Origin: Vigna angularis
Taxonomy: Eukaryota; Streptophyta; Magnoliopsida; Fabales; Fabaceae
DNA: 64,000 nt
Reading direction: 5' to 3'
Assembly (NCBI RefSeq): GCF_016808095.1
Contig: NC_068974.1
Span: 27,264,825-27,328,824 of the forward strand
A model generated the notes under the pieces. The model saw nothing but the letters and a program-made list of their open reading frames with translations, was not told the origin of the DNA and searched no databases. The translations under genes were made by a program, and so were the position numbers. Every line of letters starts with the position of its first letter. Within the stretch, counting starts at the first letter, position 1. Below, in pieces: positions 23,485 to 35,759 of the stretch.

Positions 23485-23815
23485 TTAATCTTTATAGCAT
23501 TTGATCCATAAAGGAAAATGGAAAATGATATTTTCTTGTTGCCTTATTGTTTTTCTGTAGTATATGCACATTATCCACATAGTGAAAGTTTTAGAAGGTA
23601 TTAACTCATTCTTCTCATTGTAAATTACTGTTATACCTTTTTTTTTTGCGTAGGGCTTACTCGAAGACAATTAGAGATGGGTAGATCGTGTCTGCTTCAA
23701 GTAATTTGACCATTTCTTTCCTCTCAACTTCCTTCATTGTTGGATTGAGTCTTCTTTGTGGTTAAGCCACATGATAATAATTGTCTTGCATTAAGATTTT
23801 GTACATACAATTAAA
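23485..23815 (-). pseudogene. Gypsy reverse-transcriptase N-terminal fragment
   Basis: The minus strand encodes a degraded copy of the gypsy RT entry region: KKGITV, then NEKNELIPSKT, and a YRK/NK region followed by HFP and a DQML-like end, recognisable in parts across two frames. It continues across the solo LTR at 23821-28217 into the protease region at 28223. Truncated before the catalytic YXDD motif. Confidence 0.7.
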
Positions 23816-25178
23816 TACAGGGAAAATACTAGAAAAGAGGTGGGAGGATTGAATAGTGTTTTTCAAAAACTTTTTTGCAAAACAATTATAACAAGGGTTA
23901 GATGGTCTGCTATAGGCGTTTGACGATTGTGTTTTTAGTAAAGCGTTTTAAGAAAACATTTCAAACAAAGAAAATGAAAACACAAATGTTTTTTATACTG
24001 GTTAACTCAACTTGAGCTACATCCAGTCTCCCTCAATAACTCTTATCCTGACTAGTCTGAGTATTCTAAACCACTTCTAGCTCCCCCAGTCAATCTTGAC
24101 TAATCCGAGTTTAACCACTCATAGTATCCCTAGTCAATCATGACTAGTATGAGTTTATCCACTCCTAGTTTTCAAGTATTATAACCACTTCTGGTTTACA
24201 TTGAGTATTTTCATCCACTCCTGGTTCCCTAGTTAATCTTAACTAGTACATATAGCTCAATAAATTTATTTTAATACAAACACAATCAATGTTTGATTAC
24301 ATATACAAATTTGAATACCTCTCAAGGAGAGGATCAATACAATACAATACAATTTGTAACCATATGGGATTCTTCCTCTTAGGTTGAAGAGCATCAAACG
24401 ATATATGCTTAAGGTAGAGTAGAGATAATGATCTTTCTTGAGCATGTTCTCTTTCTCTCTTTCCTTTTCTCTCTTCAATTTTCACCTTCCTCAACTTCAA
24501 TAACTTCTTCTCTTTAATGGATCTTCTTTATATAGCCTTCTTGAGAAATGATCGTTGGACACTGAGTTGACTTCTGGATAGACTTCATAACCTTTTTAGG
24601 TAGTTGTTCAGACTCAGGTCTACATTATAGTGTGACAATGCTTTATCAGAGCTTTCATTCAAATGCATCTTATACTCCCTTTTAGTGCAAGGATTGAGGA
24701 AACATTCTAAGAATGTCTTATTATCACTCAACGTCTTTCTATCCTTTGTGCAGCGCTTCTGAGTAAAGCTTTAGTATTGACATTAGATAACAAGAACAAA
24801 GCATGCAAGTAGAGAGGCACTTTTTCATACAATATTAAATGTTTTAAACATTTATAATCGTTAAGCACGTTGTGTTCATAACATTTTGTCACATGTTAGC
24901 AAATTTTTATAAATGCATTGTCAAAAGGTAGAACGTTTGGTATGTTATGATATGATCTTTTAAGCCTTTTGTTTTATAATGTCGTTTAGGCTTAAATATA
25001 TCGTTTAACGATGCTTATCACAACTTGATGTTCATATGCCTTATCATTTTATTCAAGTGCTATAGTGATTAAACACTTTTATTAGGAGTTTTGTATTGTT
25101 TGATACTCTTTATATATTATGCCTTGGACATGTTTGAGATATCAGATAATTGTGTATCTCTTGAATGCGTTTAACGTG

Positions 25179-27847
25179 TGATGAGTGCATATTTATGCCC
25201 ATATTTATGCTTTAAAATTAAATTTTTGATGAAATTCATGTGCTTGAATGATTGATTTAAAGAGGATTTGTGATGATTGGAATTGTTGGGTTTGTGAATT
25301 AAAGAGACGTAAAAAGTGAATTTTAGCGCATAAAATATTCTTGGATGTTCTTACGTTTATTTGTGCAGCTGAAATTATAAGTTCTATTGGTCCAAATGGC
25401 AATTCAAGGCCCAAAATCAGGTTTTATTTAGAAAATAATGTACAGATAGGCCAAACAGACAACTTTTACCCTTGCACCTCCCAATTTCCCTACATACACC
25501 CCTCTTCTCTTAACTAGGCCCAATACTAAGCCTTTTCTACTACACTTCCCTAAGTTTCCTGTTCATACCCCTCCTACCAGATTATGCCACGTGTCCAAAT
25601 CCTCTACACACAGATCTAACCATTAAGAAACTACCACGTCATTAGTCCTTTGCACACCAAATAAACCAACCACATGCTGCCACATCATTCCCCTCTGCCA
25701 CATCATCATCATCTTCCTAGGGACCATAATTCCCAAATCCAACCCTAGCCGCCGCGGACGCGCCGTCAACTACTGCCTCCGCCGCTTCGTCCTCCACCGA
25801 CGATCAACCTTGCGGCGCCGCTCCGCCACCATCGCGCGACCACCTCGTCGTCAGCAGCGTCACCAACCTCCATTCGTCTCGCTCATGCCGCTACCACCAA
25901 ATCGTCAGAACCGCGCCGTCGCATCGCTTCGTCACCGAACAACCACCACCAAGGCGCGACTTTCTAGCCGCCATCCGCGAGTTCATCTTCGCATCACCAT
26001 CATCTCGCCGCCGTTGCACAGAGTTCACCGTCCTCTTCTCCATTGACGCAAGATCTACACCGCACCATCCGCACCGCGCCGGCACTCCTCCTCCTTCATC
26101 GCGAGTTCCTCATCAGGCCGCCACAATCTTCATCTTCTTTGGCATGAACACACCTTGTTGCCGTGTCGCATCCTCGTCGTCATCTCCTTCGCCAAACCCT
26201 AGTGCATCAATGTCGTCGCTGCTTCAAAATCCAACATCGTCATCGCGCCTCTGCGAGTTCGTCAAACTCGAAACACCATCATCTTCTCCTCCCTCGCGTC
26301 ACCACCATGAACTTCTTCTCCATTGATCACGACGCATCACCTGCAAGAAGAAACCAGATTTAACAACCACACAAAAATCCAATTATGAAGCCGTGAGCCA
26401 TCTCCATTCGAAAATCCTGGTGCGAGAAGCAAAGAAGCGTTCTTCATTCACGGTGCCGGAAGTGTCTCCTCTTTTCCTCATGACGGCAAAGTGGCGGCAC
26501 AGAGAAAGCCTTTCCCCCAATCTGCAAAACCCTAATTTTGGGTGGGAAAGGGGCTGCCACGTGGCGAGCTTCCATTGGCCACGACCATATGAGTTAAAGT
26601 TGGTCAAACAGTCAAAGTCTGGTCAATTAAGGGGTTCTGGTGCAATTTTGGAGAATTCTGAAAGGGCTAAAGTGCAGATAGAGAAAATTTCAAGACATTT
26701 GTGAAATTTTGGAAAGTCAGAAAAGTTAAAAGATAAAATTCAGTTGTTGAATTAATTTAATTTGGGAATATCAAGAGAAAATATCTTCCAAATAATGTTA
26801 TAATTATCTAAATCTTTTAGTTATTTGGAAGATATAAGATAAAAGATTCTGTCAACTGAATATTCAGAATCCGAGCCCAATCAAGCCCTATATAAAGAGA
26901 CTCAGGGGAGGCAGAAAAGGGGAATTCAATTCATTCATTCATTCACCACTTCTCTCTCTCTTATTTCATCTTGTATTCAACTCCATTCATGGAGAGCTAA
27001 GCATCTAGGGCTATTCTGCTGTAATTCCATTATGGATTCTGAGGTTAGATTGAGTTAATGCAATTGTTTATTTTGATTATTGATTTAAGTTGTTCTCTCT
27101 CTATGTCTTTCATCTCTTTATCAAATTAAAAGCAAAGATTTTTGCATCATAATGTGTTTGAATCTACATGCATATTGATTATATGAGTTTTAGGGTTTCT
27201 AGGTTTAATTGAGAATCTACTTTGATTTAATTTAGGAACTTTCATATGATTAAATGGTTTTTATTATCAATTGAGAATGTACTTTGATTGGTAGTAATAA
27301 TTTCAACTATAATCAATTGAGAATTTACTTTGATTGATTAGCTTTTAATTTGGTTAGAAGATTTAAGAATAGACATGATTAAACATAATAGGATTTAATT
27401 TAGAATGTACTTTGGTTGAATTCATTGTGAATAATCTAGAAAGGTTTTGCATTTGATTGAGAATTTACTTTGGTTAAGTGCATGATCGCTCTCAAATTAA
27501 TTAAGAATGTACTTTAATTAATTTGAAACTTAAATAATAATCAATTGAACAATTATCTGTGAATAACCGATGATGAATCTATCTTGGAAAAGCAGTGGAA
27601 TTAGCCTATTTCATTATAATCGTTTTTAAGTTTCTTATTTGTTCTTTAAACCTTCTCCAAACATCATTTTTATTCTTGAACATTGCATTGCATTCATAAG
27701 ATTCAAATATTAAAAGACAATTCCGTATTCGTTGGGAGACGACTCAAGGTTACTTTAACCCTATCTACTTTCTTGAATACTACTTGGCAATACTGAAGTT
27801 GCCTTGAAAAGTAGTATTAATTTGATAGCTTCAACGACAGCCTATCA
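25179..27847 (+). mobile_element. Solo LTR, gypsy-like, 2.67 kb
   Basis: Starts TGATGAGTGCATATTT and ends GACAGCCTATCA, with the 5-bp duplication ACGTG at 25174-25178 and 27848-27852. Promoter-like CCCTATATAAAGAGACTC occurs at about 26887-26904, about 0.95 kb before the right end, which gives plus orientation. It contains a GC-rich segment (25740-26340) and six spaced motif copies near the 3' end (27207-27520). There is no internal domain. It was inserted into the copia-type solo LTR, so it is younger than that LTR. Confidence 0.88.
25740..26340. other. GC-rich, codon-like segment inside the solo LTR
   Basis: About 600 bp rich in CCGCCG, TCGTCG and CATCATC words stands out from the AT-rich surroundings and gives overlapping open frames on both strands (for example 25810-26046 plus, 25891-26085 minus). 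The translations are low-complexity Ser/Pro/Arg/His without a domain, so I do not call a gene. It could be a leader or a captured 5' exon of a GC-rich gene. Confidence 0.5.
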
Positions 27848-28222
27848 ACGTGTTATTCTGATATCCTAGATAACATGTTCTATCAAACGTTGGGTGGCTT
27901 TCCACATTTGTATGTTGAATTTTAAGCATTAGTGTTCAGCTTAGAATTTGCATAGATAATGTTTCTATTGTATTAGATGTTGATTTCGTTTAGACAAAAT
28001 TTACTTCAAGCATTATATTCTTCATGTTTATCTTACTTGATACACTAGATATATGATTATATCTTATAGACACATGTTTCATCTAGTATTATCGTTTAAT
28101 ACATGTCCTCATTAAACATTATATCTTATGATCAATATTTCATTGAATGTTGTTTGTTTAACTTCAAAACATGAGTTGCTAGACAATCTAGTTTTTCTAG
28201 ATAATCTTGTCTCAACATACAG

Positions 28223-29398
28223 TATGAAGGACTTATTTGCTTAAAATTTGTCAAGGTCTAGCCTATATCACCTTTGTTTGCCTTTAAGACTTCAATTAAT
28301 CTCTCTTCCTCCTTTATTGAAAGTGAATTGTTGAGGATGACTAGTTTACCACATCCTTTTTCAAGAAAGACATACTCCAATTGAGTGGAAATTGCTTTAA
28401 TTCCAACTTCAATAACTGTGGTTTTGTTTCATGGCTCAGCATAAACTTTAGAATTGTAATTATGCTCACTTCCTTTGCTTTGTCCAACTTTGAAACAAAC
28501 TTTGTGATTTCCTCTTCCTCCTCAACACAATTTCTTTCTTCTATATTCATTACAACTTTCTCTAAAGGGTCTATTGTTGGAAATATGCTCCTTGAATTCA
28601 TGCATATCTCATCAAGTATATCCATTTTGAAGCATTCTTTCATTTTTGCTAGGCATTTTAAAGCTCCAAAAACATCAAAGTTCACCTTATCATCTTGTAC
28701 TCCAACTTCAATTGTCCACATAAATTATAACTTTGGCAATTTTCATGAAGGGTCTTACTAAAATTAGAGGAACTTTAGAATGCCTATGCCCATGATCACA
28801 AAGTCTAAAGGAAACTAGAATTTGTCAACTTTCACCAAGAGATTTTCTATCATATCATAAGGACGTTTGATTGATCTATGAGTTAGATGCAAAGTGATTT
28901 ATAGGTAATATATCTACATCACAAATTCTCCTTAACATGGACAACAACATGAGATTGATACTTACCCTAAGGTCTAGTAAGGTTTTTCTTATTGTTAAGC
29001 TTCCTATGGTTAAAAACAATGTAAAACAATTGGATCACGTGTCTTCTGAGGTAATGACTTTTGAATTATAACACTACATTCAACCAATAATTCAAAAGTT
29101 TCGTCTTTATGTAAGTTGGCAAATCTTTCATGAACTTTGTGTAAGTTGGAATTTGCTTCATGGTCTCAGTAAATGACACATTGAATTGCAACCTCTTTAT
29201 CATATAAAAAAATATGGTGAATTGTCTTTCCTTATCTTTTCTTATAGGTCCATGAGGGTACGGTAGATGTGTAACAAGGGAATTTTCCTTTTATATCAGT
29301 TTCTTCTTCCATTTTTCTCCCTCTTTACTCATTTTCTCTCTATTTTTTCTTTTTTCTTTTTTATTTTATTTCTACTCCTACATTATTTTTTTTACATC
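28223..29398 (-). pseudogene. Gypsy protease and protease-RT linker, degraded
   Basis: On the minus strand, from about 29000 down to 28330, pieces in order are SINLM (after the protease active-site region), HRSIKRP, ENLLVKVDKF and later ELKQFP, which match the Athila/Tat-type aspartic protease and its downstream linker. The active-site D-S/T-G triad is not preserved (a D-L-R-like reading). A 126-codon open stretch at 28341-28721 covers the linker. The right edge is the Sirevirus insertion; the gag part resumes at 46325. Confidence 0.7.
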
Positions 29399-30827
29399 TG
29401 TTGAGATTGTTGATAGGAAGAGCACTGATTTAGCTAAACCTTACAATCTCAAAGCTTCTGGTTTTTGATGATGACAACACATTATTAATAACACAGGTGT
29501 TGTTTATGTGTTACATGTTCTATTGTTTACATGCTATATGTTTTAATCCATGTGTAAATCTATTTAAAGCATTGAGAACATGATTGTGTTGATACATTGC
29601 ATTTCACTGTGTTGATACATTGCATTTTACTGTGCTATATAATTGATTTTATTGGTGAATGCATGTCTGATGTTTTATAGAAGGAAAACCACAAGCACTT
29701 ATGTTGAACTTTTAATTGTGTGACAAAACAACAGTTTTAAGTCGACTTCATTATGAAGTAAGTCCACAAACTTTTTCTAAGTGTGCTGTGAGAATTTTTT
29801 GAAGAGAAAGTTTTTCAAAACTTTGTTTAACTGTGTTGAATAGTCGATTACATGCAACCTACATTCGACTAAGTCTGTTACAGTTTTGAAATTCTGTTAA
29901 TGCTTGAATTAAATGTTACAAAGATTATATTTTTAATATGTTGACCACGCATTAAATGAGATTCAACTGCACTAATTGTACATTCAATTAACTGCATTAA
30001 TTGTTGCTAACTGCTATAACAGAATTGCTATATTCGACTGCATTAGTAGCTAAGTCGATTAAAATGCGTCTCAATTATGAAAATCTATAAATTGATGAGA
30101 ATTTGATTTTTGTAAGAACTTTTGTAAATCTAACAGTTTGTGATATCTTTTGCAGAAAGTGCATTCTTATAGAAAGAGAGAAAGAGCTCCAAGAAACAAG
30201 AAGTGACCGTGGTGATCATGTACTTGTGGATTCTTAAAGAGCAAGTTAACTGCACGTACAAAGGCTGATCGTATATGCACATTGGGTGTAACTGAGAGAT
30301 TAGAAGCTACAATCTTGTAAAGATTGGATTGAGGTTCCCTATTGTGATTACAAGAAGAAGAGCGTGTTGCGTTTTTGACTTTGAGGGTGGCTCAAAGGGT
30401 TTGGACTGTAGGAGAAGGGATTCTTGCTGCTAGTCTGTTTGTATATGCCTATATTTTGATTAAAGGGTTAGAGAGGTGTTTTATATTTTTGACGTGAGCT
30501 CGCTATAAAAGCCTTGTTGTAAAAACCTTGATCATTATAGTGCATTAGCTTCCTGTGGTTGGAAGGACACTGGATGTACGCTTGGCCGAACTAGTATAAA
30601 AACTTAGCGCTTGATCTTTCTATCCCTACACTCTTTTATTCAGTCAACTTCTTACTGTATTCAATCGATTTAATTTCCGCTGCATAAGCAAATCTTTTTC
30701 CTTGCGTTTTAAGAAAGCTTTTAAAGGCATCCACTTTGCGAAAAAAATTTAAAGAAAACATTGTTTTTACATTTCACCAATTCACCCCCCTCTTGGTGTG
30801 AGAAATTAAGCCATTCTATTTTCAACA
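29399..30827 (+). repeat. 5' LTR of the Sirevirus-like element
   Basis: 1429 bp, TG...CA. It differs from the 3' copy by several indels, including a local duplication of a GTTGATACATTGCATTT phrase near 29590-29630 and about 150 bp around 29770-29950 that the 3' copy lacks. It ends with the C-rich CAATTCACCCCCCTCTTGG stretch near 30775-30796, then TTTTCAACA. Confidence 0.9.
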
Positions 30828-30828
30828 A

Positions 30829-30846
30829 TTGACACTAGAGCTGGTT
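30829..30846 (+). promoter_or_regulatory. Primer-binding site of the Sirevirus-like element (degenerate)
   Basis: TTGACACTAGAGCTGG directly after the LTR resembles the initiator-Met tRNA primer site TGGTATCAGAGC used by most plant copia elements, with two or three differences. Confidence 0.6.
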
Positions 30847-30908
30847 TTCATAAGATATTTGAAAAACAAGTCGATTATCTTTTTCTTTAAATCGACTGAT
30901 CTTGAAAA

Positions 30909-32425
30909 ATGGCTTTCAATTTTCAAACCTTTGGTGAAAGTGCATCCACAAATAGACCACCACTATTTGCTGGAGAAAACTATGCTTTCTGGAAAATTAG
31001 GATGCAAATCTTTCTTGAATCCGTGGATAAAGGAGTTTGGATGCAACTCTAAACGGTCCATTTGAGCCAACTCATGTTGTAAATTGAAAAATTGTTTTGA
31101 AAAACTTTTTTGAGTGGACTCAAGATGAGAACCGAAGAGCTCAATATGATGTTAATGCTAGAAATGTTATTGCTTCTGTACTAACCATGGATGAATTTTT
31201 CAGGTTATCACAATGCAAGACTGCCAAGGAAATGTGGGAGGTTCTTGAGGTGACACATGAAGGAACAGATGAAGTAAAAAGGGCCAGAAAGAATTCTCTT
31301 ATACAAGAATATGAGTTATTTAGAATGAAGGCTGGTGAGACGATCTATGAGGTATAGAAACGATTCACACACATAGTCAATCACCTCATGGATCTCGGGA
31401 AAGTGTTTGATAAAGAAGAAATCAACATAAAGATCTTGAAAAGCCTCAATAGAAGCTGGCAACCCAAGGTTACTGCAATTTCTGAATCAAGAGACTTGAC
31501 CAGTATGAACATGGTCACACTATTTGGAAAACTTAGAGAACATGAATTGGAGCTTGAAAGGCTAAAGGAGGAAGAAGAAATTGAAGAGAAGAAATCGATT
31601 GCTCTAAAAGCCACAAGCAAGAAAGCTACAAAGATTCATGAACCTGAAACTGAATCTGATGCAGATATACCAGAAAAAGAAATGATAAATACGATGGTAA
31701 GAAAATTTGGCAGATTCATGAAAAATAAAAATTCTGCAACTAACAATGCATGTTTCTCAAGAGAAGGAAAGAAGAATTCAAGAAGCAATGATGTTCAATG
31801 TTATGAATGTGGAAAGGACGGTCATATCAAGCCTGACTATCCAGACTTGAAGAACAAGCAGAAAGAATTCTCCAAGTATCCTCAGGATAAGAACAAGAAA
31901 TAGAGGAAAGCTTATATTGCTTGGGAAACCAGTGATACATATTCTTCAAGTGATGAAGATTGTGATCGTGAAGAAGAGTCAAATCTATGCTTCATGGCTG
32001 GCTCGGCACAATCTGATGATGACAGTGTTGACGGCTTTGAAAATGAACCAATAGAATTCAAGTACCAGATGCTACTGGATGCATTTCAGGAAATTCATGC
32101 AGAGGCCATGCGACTTCAGTACAAAGTGAATCGATTATCATCTGAGAGAAGAGAATTTGAATACATAATTGATAATCTCGTGCAGGATAATGAAAAGCTT
32201 GAAAAAGATCTTGAAGAAGCTCTGAAATCTGCAAAGACAGTAAAGACCGAAATACAAGTTGTTGAAAAAAGAGTGTGATAGATGTTTTCTACATGTTGAG
32301 AAAATTGAGTACTTAACCAGCACATTGGCAAAATTCACTCCAGGTAAAGAAAATCTTGATGTTGTGTTGAGATCATCTGGAACAGCTATCTACAGACAAG
32401 ATATTGGTTATAAGGCTAAAAGTAA
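30909..32425 (+). pseudogene. Sirevirus gag (5' part), broken
   Basis: Starts at ATG 30909 with a copia gag N-terminus (PPLFAGENYAFWKIRMQIFL). A one-base loss near 31030 shifts the frame. The UBN2-like core continues at about 31100-31357 (ARNVIASVLTMDEF, CKTAKEMWEVL), then comes TAG at 31355, then LKSLNRSWQPKVTAI. A CCHC zinc knuckle (CYECGKDGHIKPDY, about 31800-31840) has lost its last cysteine to tyrosine. TAG ends that frame at 31903, and a coiled-coil Glu/Lys-rich stretch follows (31994-32278). The frame is then interrupted by the gypsy insertion at 32430 and continues at 38385. The gene is clearly inactive as it stands. Confidence 0.85.
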
Positions 32426-32429
32426 TAGG

Positions 32430-33841
32430 TGATGACAAATTTATGAACACCGAAAAATGGCGCCAAAAACTTGTTTAACCCTCGGCAAGTGTGACCGAAT
32501 CGTATTAAGTAATAAACTCGGTAAGACCAAGTATCGTTCTCCCAAAGGACTCACGACCTAGTTAGTTATATGATTTCTTGATTATTTAAGACTTGTGAAC
32601 ATATTGTTATAAGTTTCAAATGCAAAAGACAAAAAGTAAACATGTATGCATGTGATGATCAATGGGAAAGAAGAACACAAACACTGAACGAATTATATGG
32701 ATGAGTATGTTGTTGGGGTAATCAATTTCATCTTATCCACTCTCATATATTTTAGGAATTCATCATTCTTTTCATCAATGTTAATGTCACTCTCTAAATT
32801 ACCTTAATTCTGATGTCTCGGCGAAGAAAGCATATCCTTAATTACGAGTTCATACAATTCCTAGCATCCCTAATAATTAATTCTGAAGCACAGAAGCTTA
32901 AAGGCAACCAACCCTCATATCCCTATGTCTAGGCGATATTGCTTTTGGGAGAATTTTCCCGGATCTAGATTTTACCGTATGTGTCCATATCAATAAAACC
33001 AATAATCATGACATCAAATGAGTTAAACAATGCATGCTTTGAGCAAAGAGGAAAAACCCTAACTAATGATGAAAGAAAGCATGTATCAAAGATATGATGT
33101 TTAAACACAAAATTCCATATATGAGAGCTTCACAAGCTTACATTGATTCCCCAACAACAAGAAGAGTTTAGTTCACCATATTCATGGTGAAACTAGATGA
33201 AATACAATGAGATAGTGAAAGATAGAACCCTAGAAAGATGAGTAGGTAGCCTTAGCATCCAAGATCTTCCTCCAAGGGGTGGAAAGATGTGTGTTTGCTT
33301 CGTACTCTGCCAAAGATACAAATCATAGGAAGTCCTAAAGCTTATATACTATTCTAAAAAATACAGAAAATTAGGCCCAAGCCCATAAAAGTAACAGAAA
33401 ACCGGTCCAAGCCCATTTAGAATGGTGCTCAGCGGTATTTTACCGCTGAGCGGTACTAGCGCATGATCCATTTTGCCCCTAGCTGCTGTTTTGCCCCTCA
33501 GCGGTGATTTCGGCACCTGAAAACTGCCGCTCAGCGCCACTCGGTCGCAACTTTTTTTGCATTTTGGTTGACTTTTCAGCATTCTGGTTGACTGGTTGAC
33601 TTTTCAGCATTCTGGTTGACTTTTCAGCATTCCAATCATTCGATACTTCAATTCTTCTTTCAAATCATTCAATTAGCCTAAAAAATCAAGGGAATGTTGT
33701 ACAAAACCATTAAATTCACCTTCAACTCTCTTATTCACAAAACTAAAGCAAAAATATGAGTTCAAGCTAGTTTCTAAGTCTTAAAGGTTGCTTTTGGTAT
33801 CAATTTTAAGCATAAAAATAACGGTTTTTCAACTGTTATCA
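32430..33841 (-). repeat. 3' LTR of the non-autonomous gypsy element
   Basis: 1412 bp. Contains a perfect 10-bp stem hairpin, CTCAGCGGTA (428-437 past 33000), TTT loop, TACCGCTGAG (33441-33450), within a run of related CAGCGG/CCGCTG words to about 33545. Confidence 0.92.
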
Positions 33842-35759
33842 CAACCCCAGACTTAAAACTTTGCTTGTCCTCAAGCAAACAAGATGTAACTCAATCTTCC
33901 ATCAATCCATATAATGGTTCACCACATTCAAAACTCCCTTTTCAAGATAAGTAAGTACTCAATTAAGCTCATTGCAAAAGATTTCAATCAAGACATGCAC
34001 ATGCTTTAGTGTTCACACAATCACATACTATCCAACAAATGCTACTTTTCATGAATGATCAATCAACTAAGCAAAGATGTTCTTATGTGTTCATGGAATC
34101 TTTCCTCACTAGATAAAATGTTTCACTCAAACACACAAGTGTATAAGAGGTATTCACTCATTCACTCTACTATCACAATGTCACATGAATTGACTTTGCC
34201 TTTCATTTAACCAAAATCAAATACATTCACAAGCATGCATCATCACAAGGACTTTTCAATGGCTTATAATGTGGCTGGGCTAACAAGAAAAATTGGTTTT
34301 TCTAGATCACAAAACCCTTGAGTTAAGAGAATCATATAAACACAACCATTCTTACTTATTCCCAACTTTCCTTTGCATTGAGCTTTGCTTTTTCTTCTCT
34401 TTTCTTTCTCTTTTTCTTTTTCTTTTCACATACTTAGTTGTTAGCTCTTAGCTCAATGCTTTCAATTTCCCTTTCATAACTTCCCAACAACCCCAAACTT
34501 GAACATTTGTCAATACCACAAAATATTTTCTACTTAACTCAAGGTAAAGCTTTTCACAAGGGGTTTCCAAATTATGTTCAAGGCTAAGGGTTCAAAGGAT
34601 AGAACACATAGTGCTCTCTTTTGTGGGCTAAAATCATGAATTTGGCTAATAAAAGGGTTACCAACAAATGGCCTTGATCATATGATGCAAACAAGTAATT
34701 GATTCAATCATAGAAAACCTGGGCAAAGTCATTCATGCTTTCAAAGTAATAGCATTCAATCACAAAAACTCTGGAGCTCAAAACCTCACATATAAGCTCA
34801 TTCACATTCCACATATATACATCCTGCTTAGTATCATAATCACAATCACAACATCATGCATTTGTTCACAAAGCTTGTGAACCACCTGTATAAGCATATA
34901 ATGTGCACATCTCAACATCAATCAATATCAAAGCATCATCAAGCATTACTTATCAAACAACAATCATAAGCAAACCATCATAACAGACAAAGTTTCCAAT
35001 TGAGTACATCAAACCCTATTCTAAAAACAAAAGTGATTGATAAAACAAATCCTGCTCTCGTGCTTTGAAAAACTCACCCCCATCAATGATGCTCTCTCCC
35101 AACCCCAAACTTAGATGGAAAACTAGTGAGAAAGTGAGTGGAAGGGAGATTTTCTAAAGAGGAATGAAATGAAAAATGTAGAGAACCTTTGGAAAAGTGT
35201 TTAGGAGTGTGTGTGCAGAGAAGAATCTGAAAATAGAGGCCAAAGCGTGACTTAGGGTATAAAAATACCCTAATGGGCTCGGGTTCCGCTAAGGGACAAC
35301 CTAAGCCCATTTTACGATACCACCGTTTAGCGGCAATTTGCCGCTCAGCGGCACTTTCGTGTTGTGCTTTTCTTCTTCCTAGCTTACCCTAGGTGCCTTC
35401 TACTCATGCCCCTCACTTGCTCCCTGCAATTAAGTTCTCAGATCACTCATACATCCAAATCCCTATCATGCAACTAAAGCAGAACAAACAACAAAGATAT
35501 AATCAATCAACTGGGTTGCCTCCCAGGTAGCGCTTGTTTAACGTCACGAGCCTGACCCAAAATCCTCCAGCACCCTTCAGTAGATGCAAATCTTTCTTAC
35601 CAACACCCATCAGTAGGTGTATACAAACATAGTATCCTTTAGTAGATACTCTTTCGCCTAACATCCATCAGTAGATGTAAACCCTGTAACAAACTTATAA
35701 CAAAAACAAAAATACCCAAAAGCTCAAAATTACATCACCAAACCAAAAATTAAAAGTTC
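33842..35759 (-). other. Non-coding interior of the gypsy element (3' UTR side)
   Basis: Contains no domain. Begins, next to the LTR, with ACAACCCCAGACTTAAAAC. Includes CA-rich spacer DNA and a second cluster of CCGCTCAGCGGC-type words at about 35325-35355. A repeated CAGTAGATG phrase occurs at 35580-35680. Confidence 0.6.

Larger units (their letters stand above)
23821..28217 (-). mobile_element. Solo LTR, copia type, minus orientation, interrupted by a second solo LTR
   Basis: Flanked by the 5-bp duplication TACAG at 23816-23820 and 28218-28222. On the minus strand it starts TGTTGAGACAAG and carries a promoter-like GGCTATATAAAGAAG (revcomp of about 24525-24540). It ends in a C-rich CTATTCAATCCTCCCACCTCT stretch like those before the end of many copia LTRs. 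Its last bases read TTTTCC instead of the usual CA, a one-base departure. Without the inserted 2.67 kb it is about 1.72 kb. No internal region follows, so it is a recombination product. Repeated CCACTCCTAG-type phrases at 24060-24230 are part of it. Confidence 0.7.

Noticed and set aside
25810..26704. Several open frames on both strands in the GC-rich LTR segment
   Set aside because: Overlapping on both strands, no domain, inside a solo LTR with a clear target duplication.
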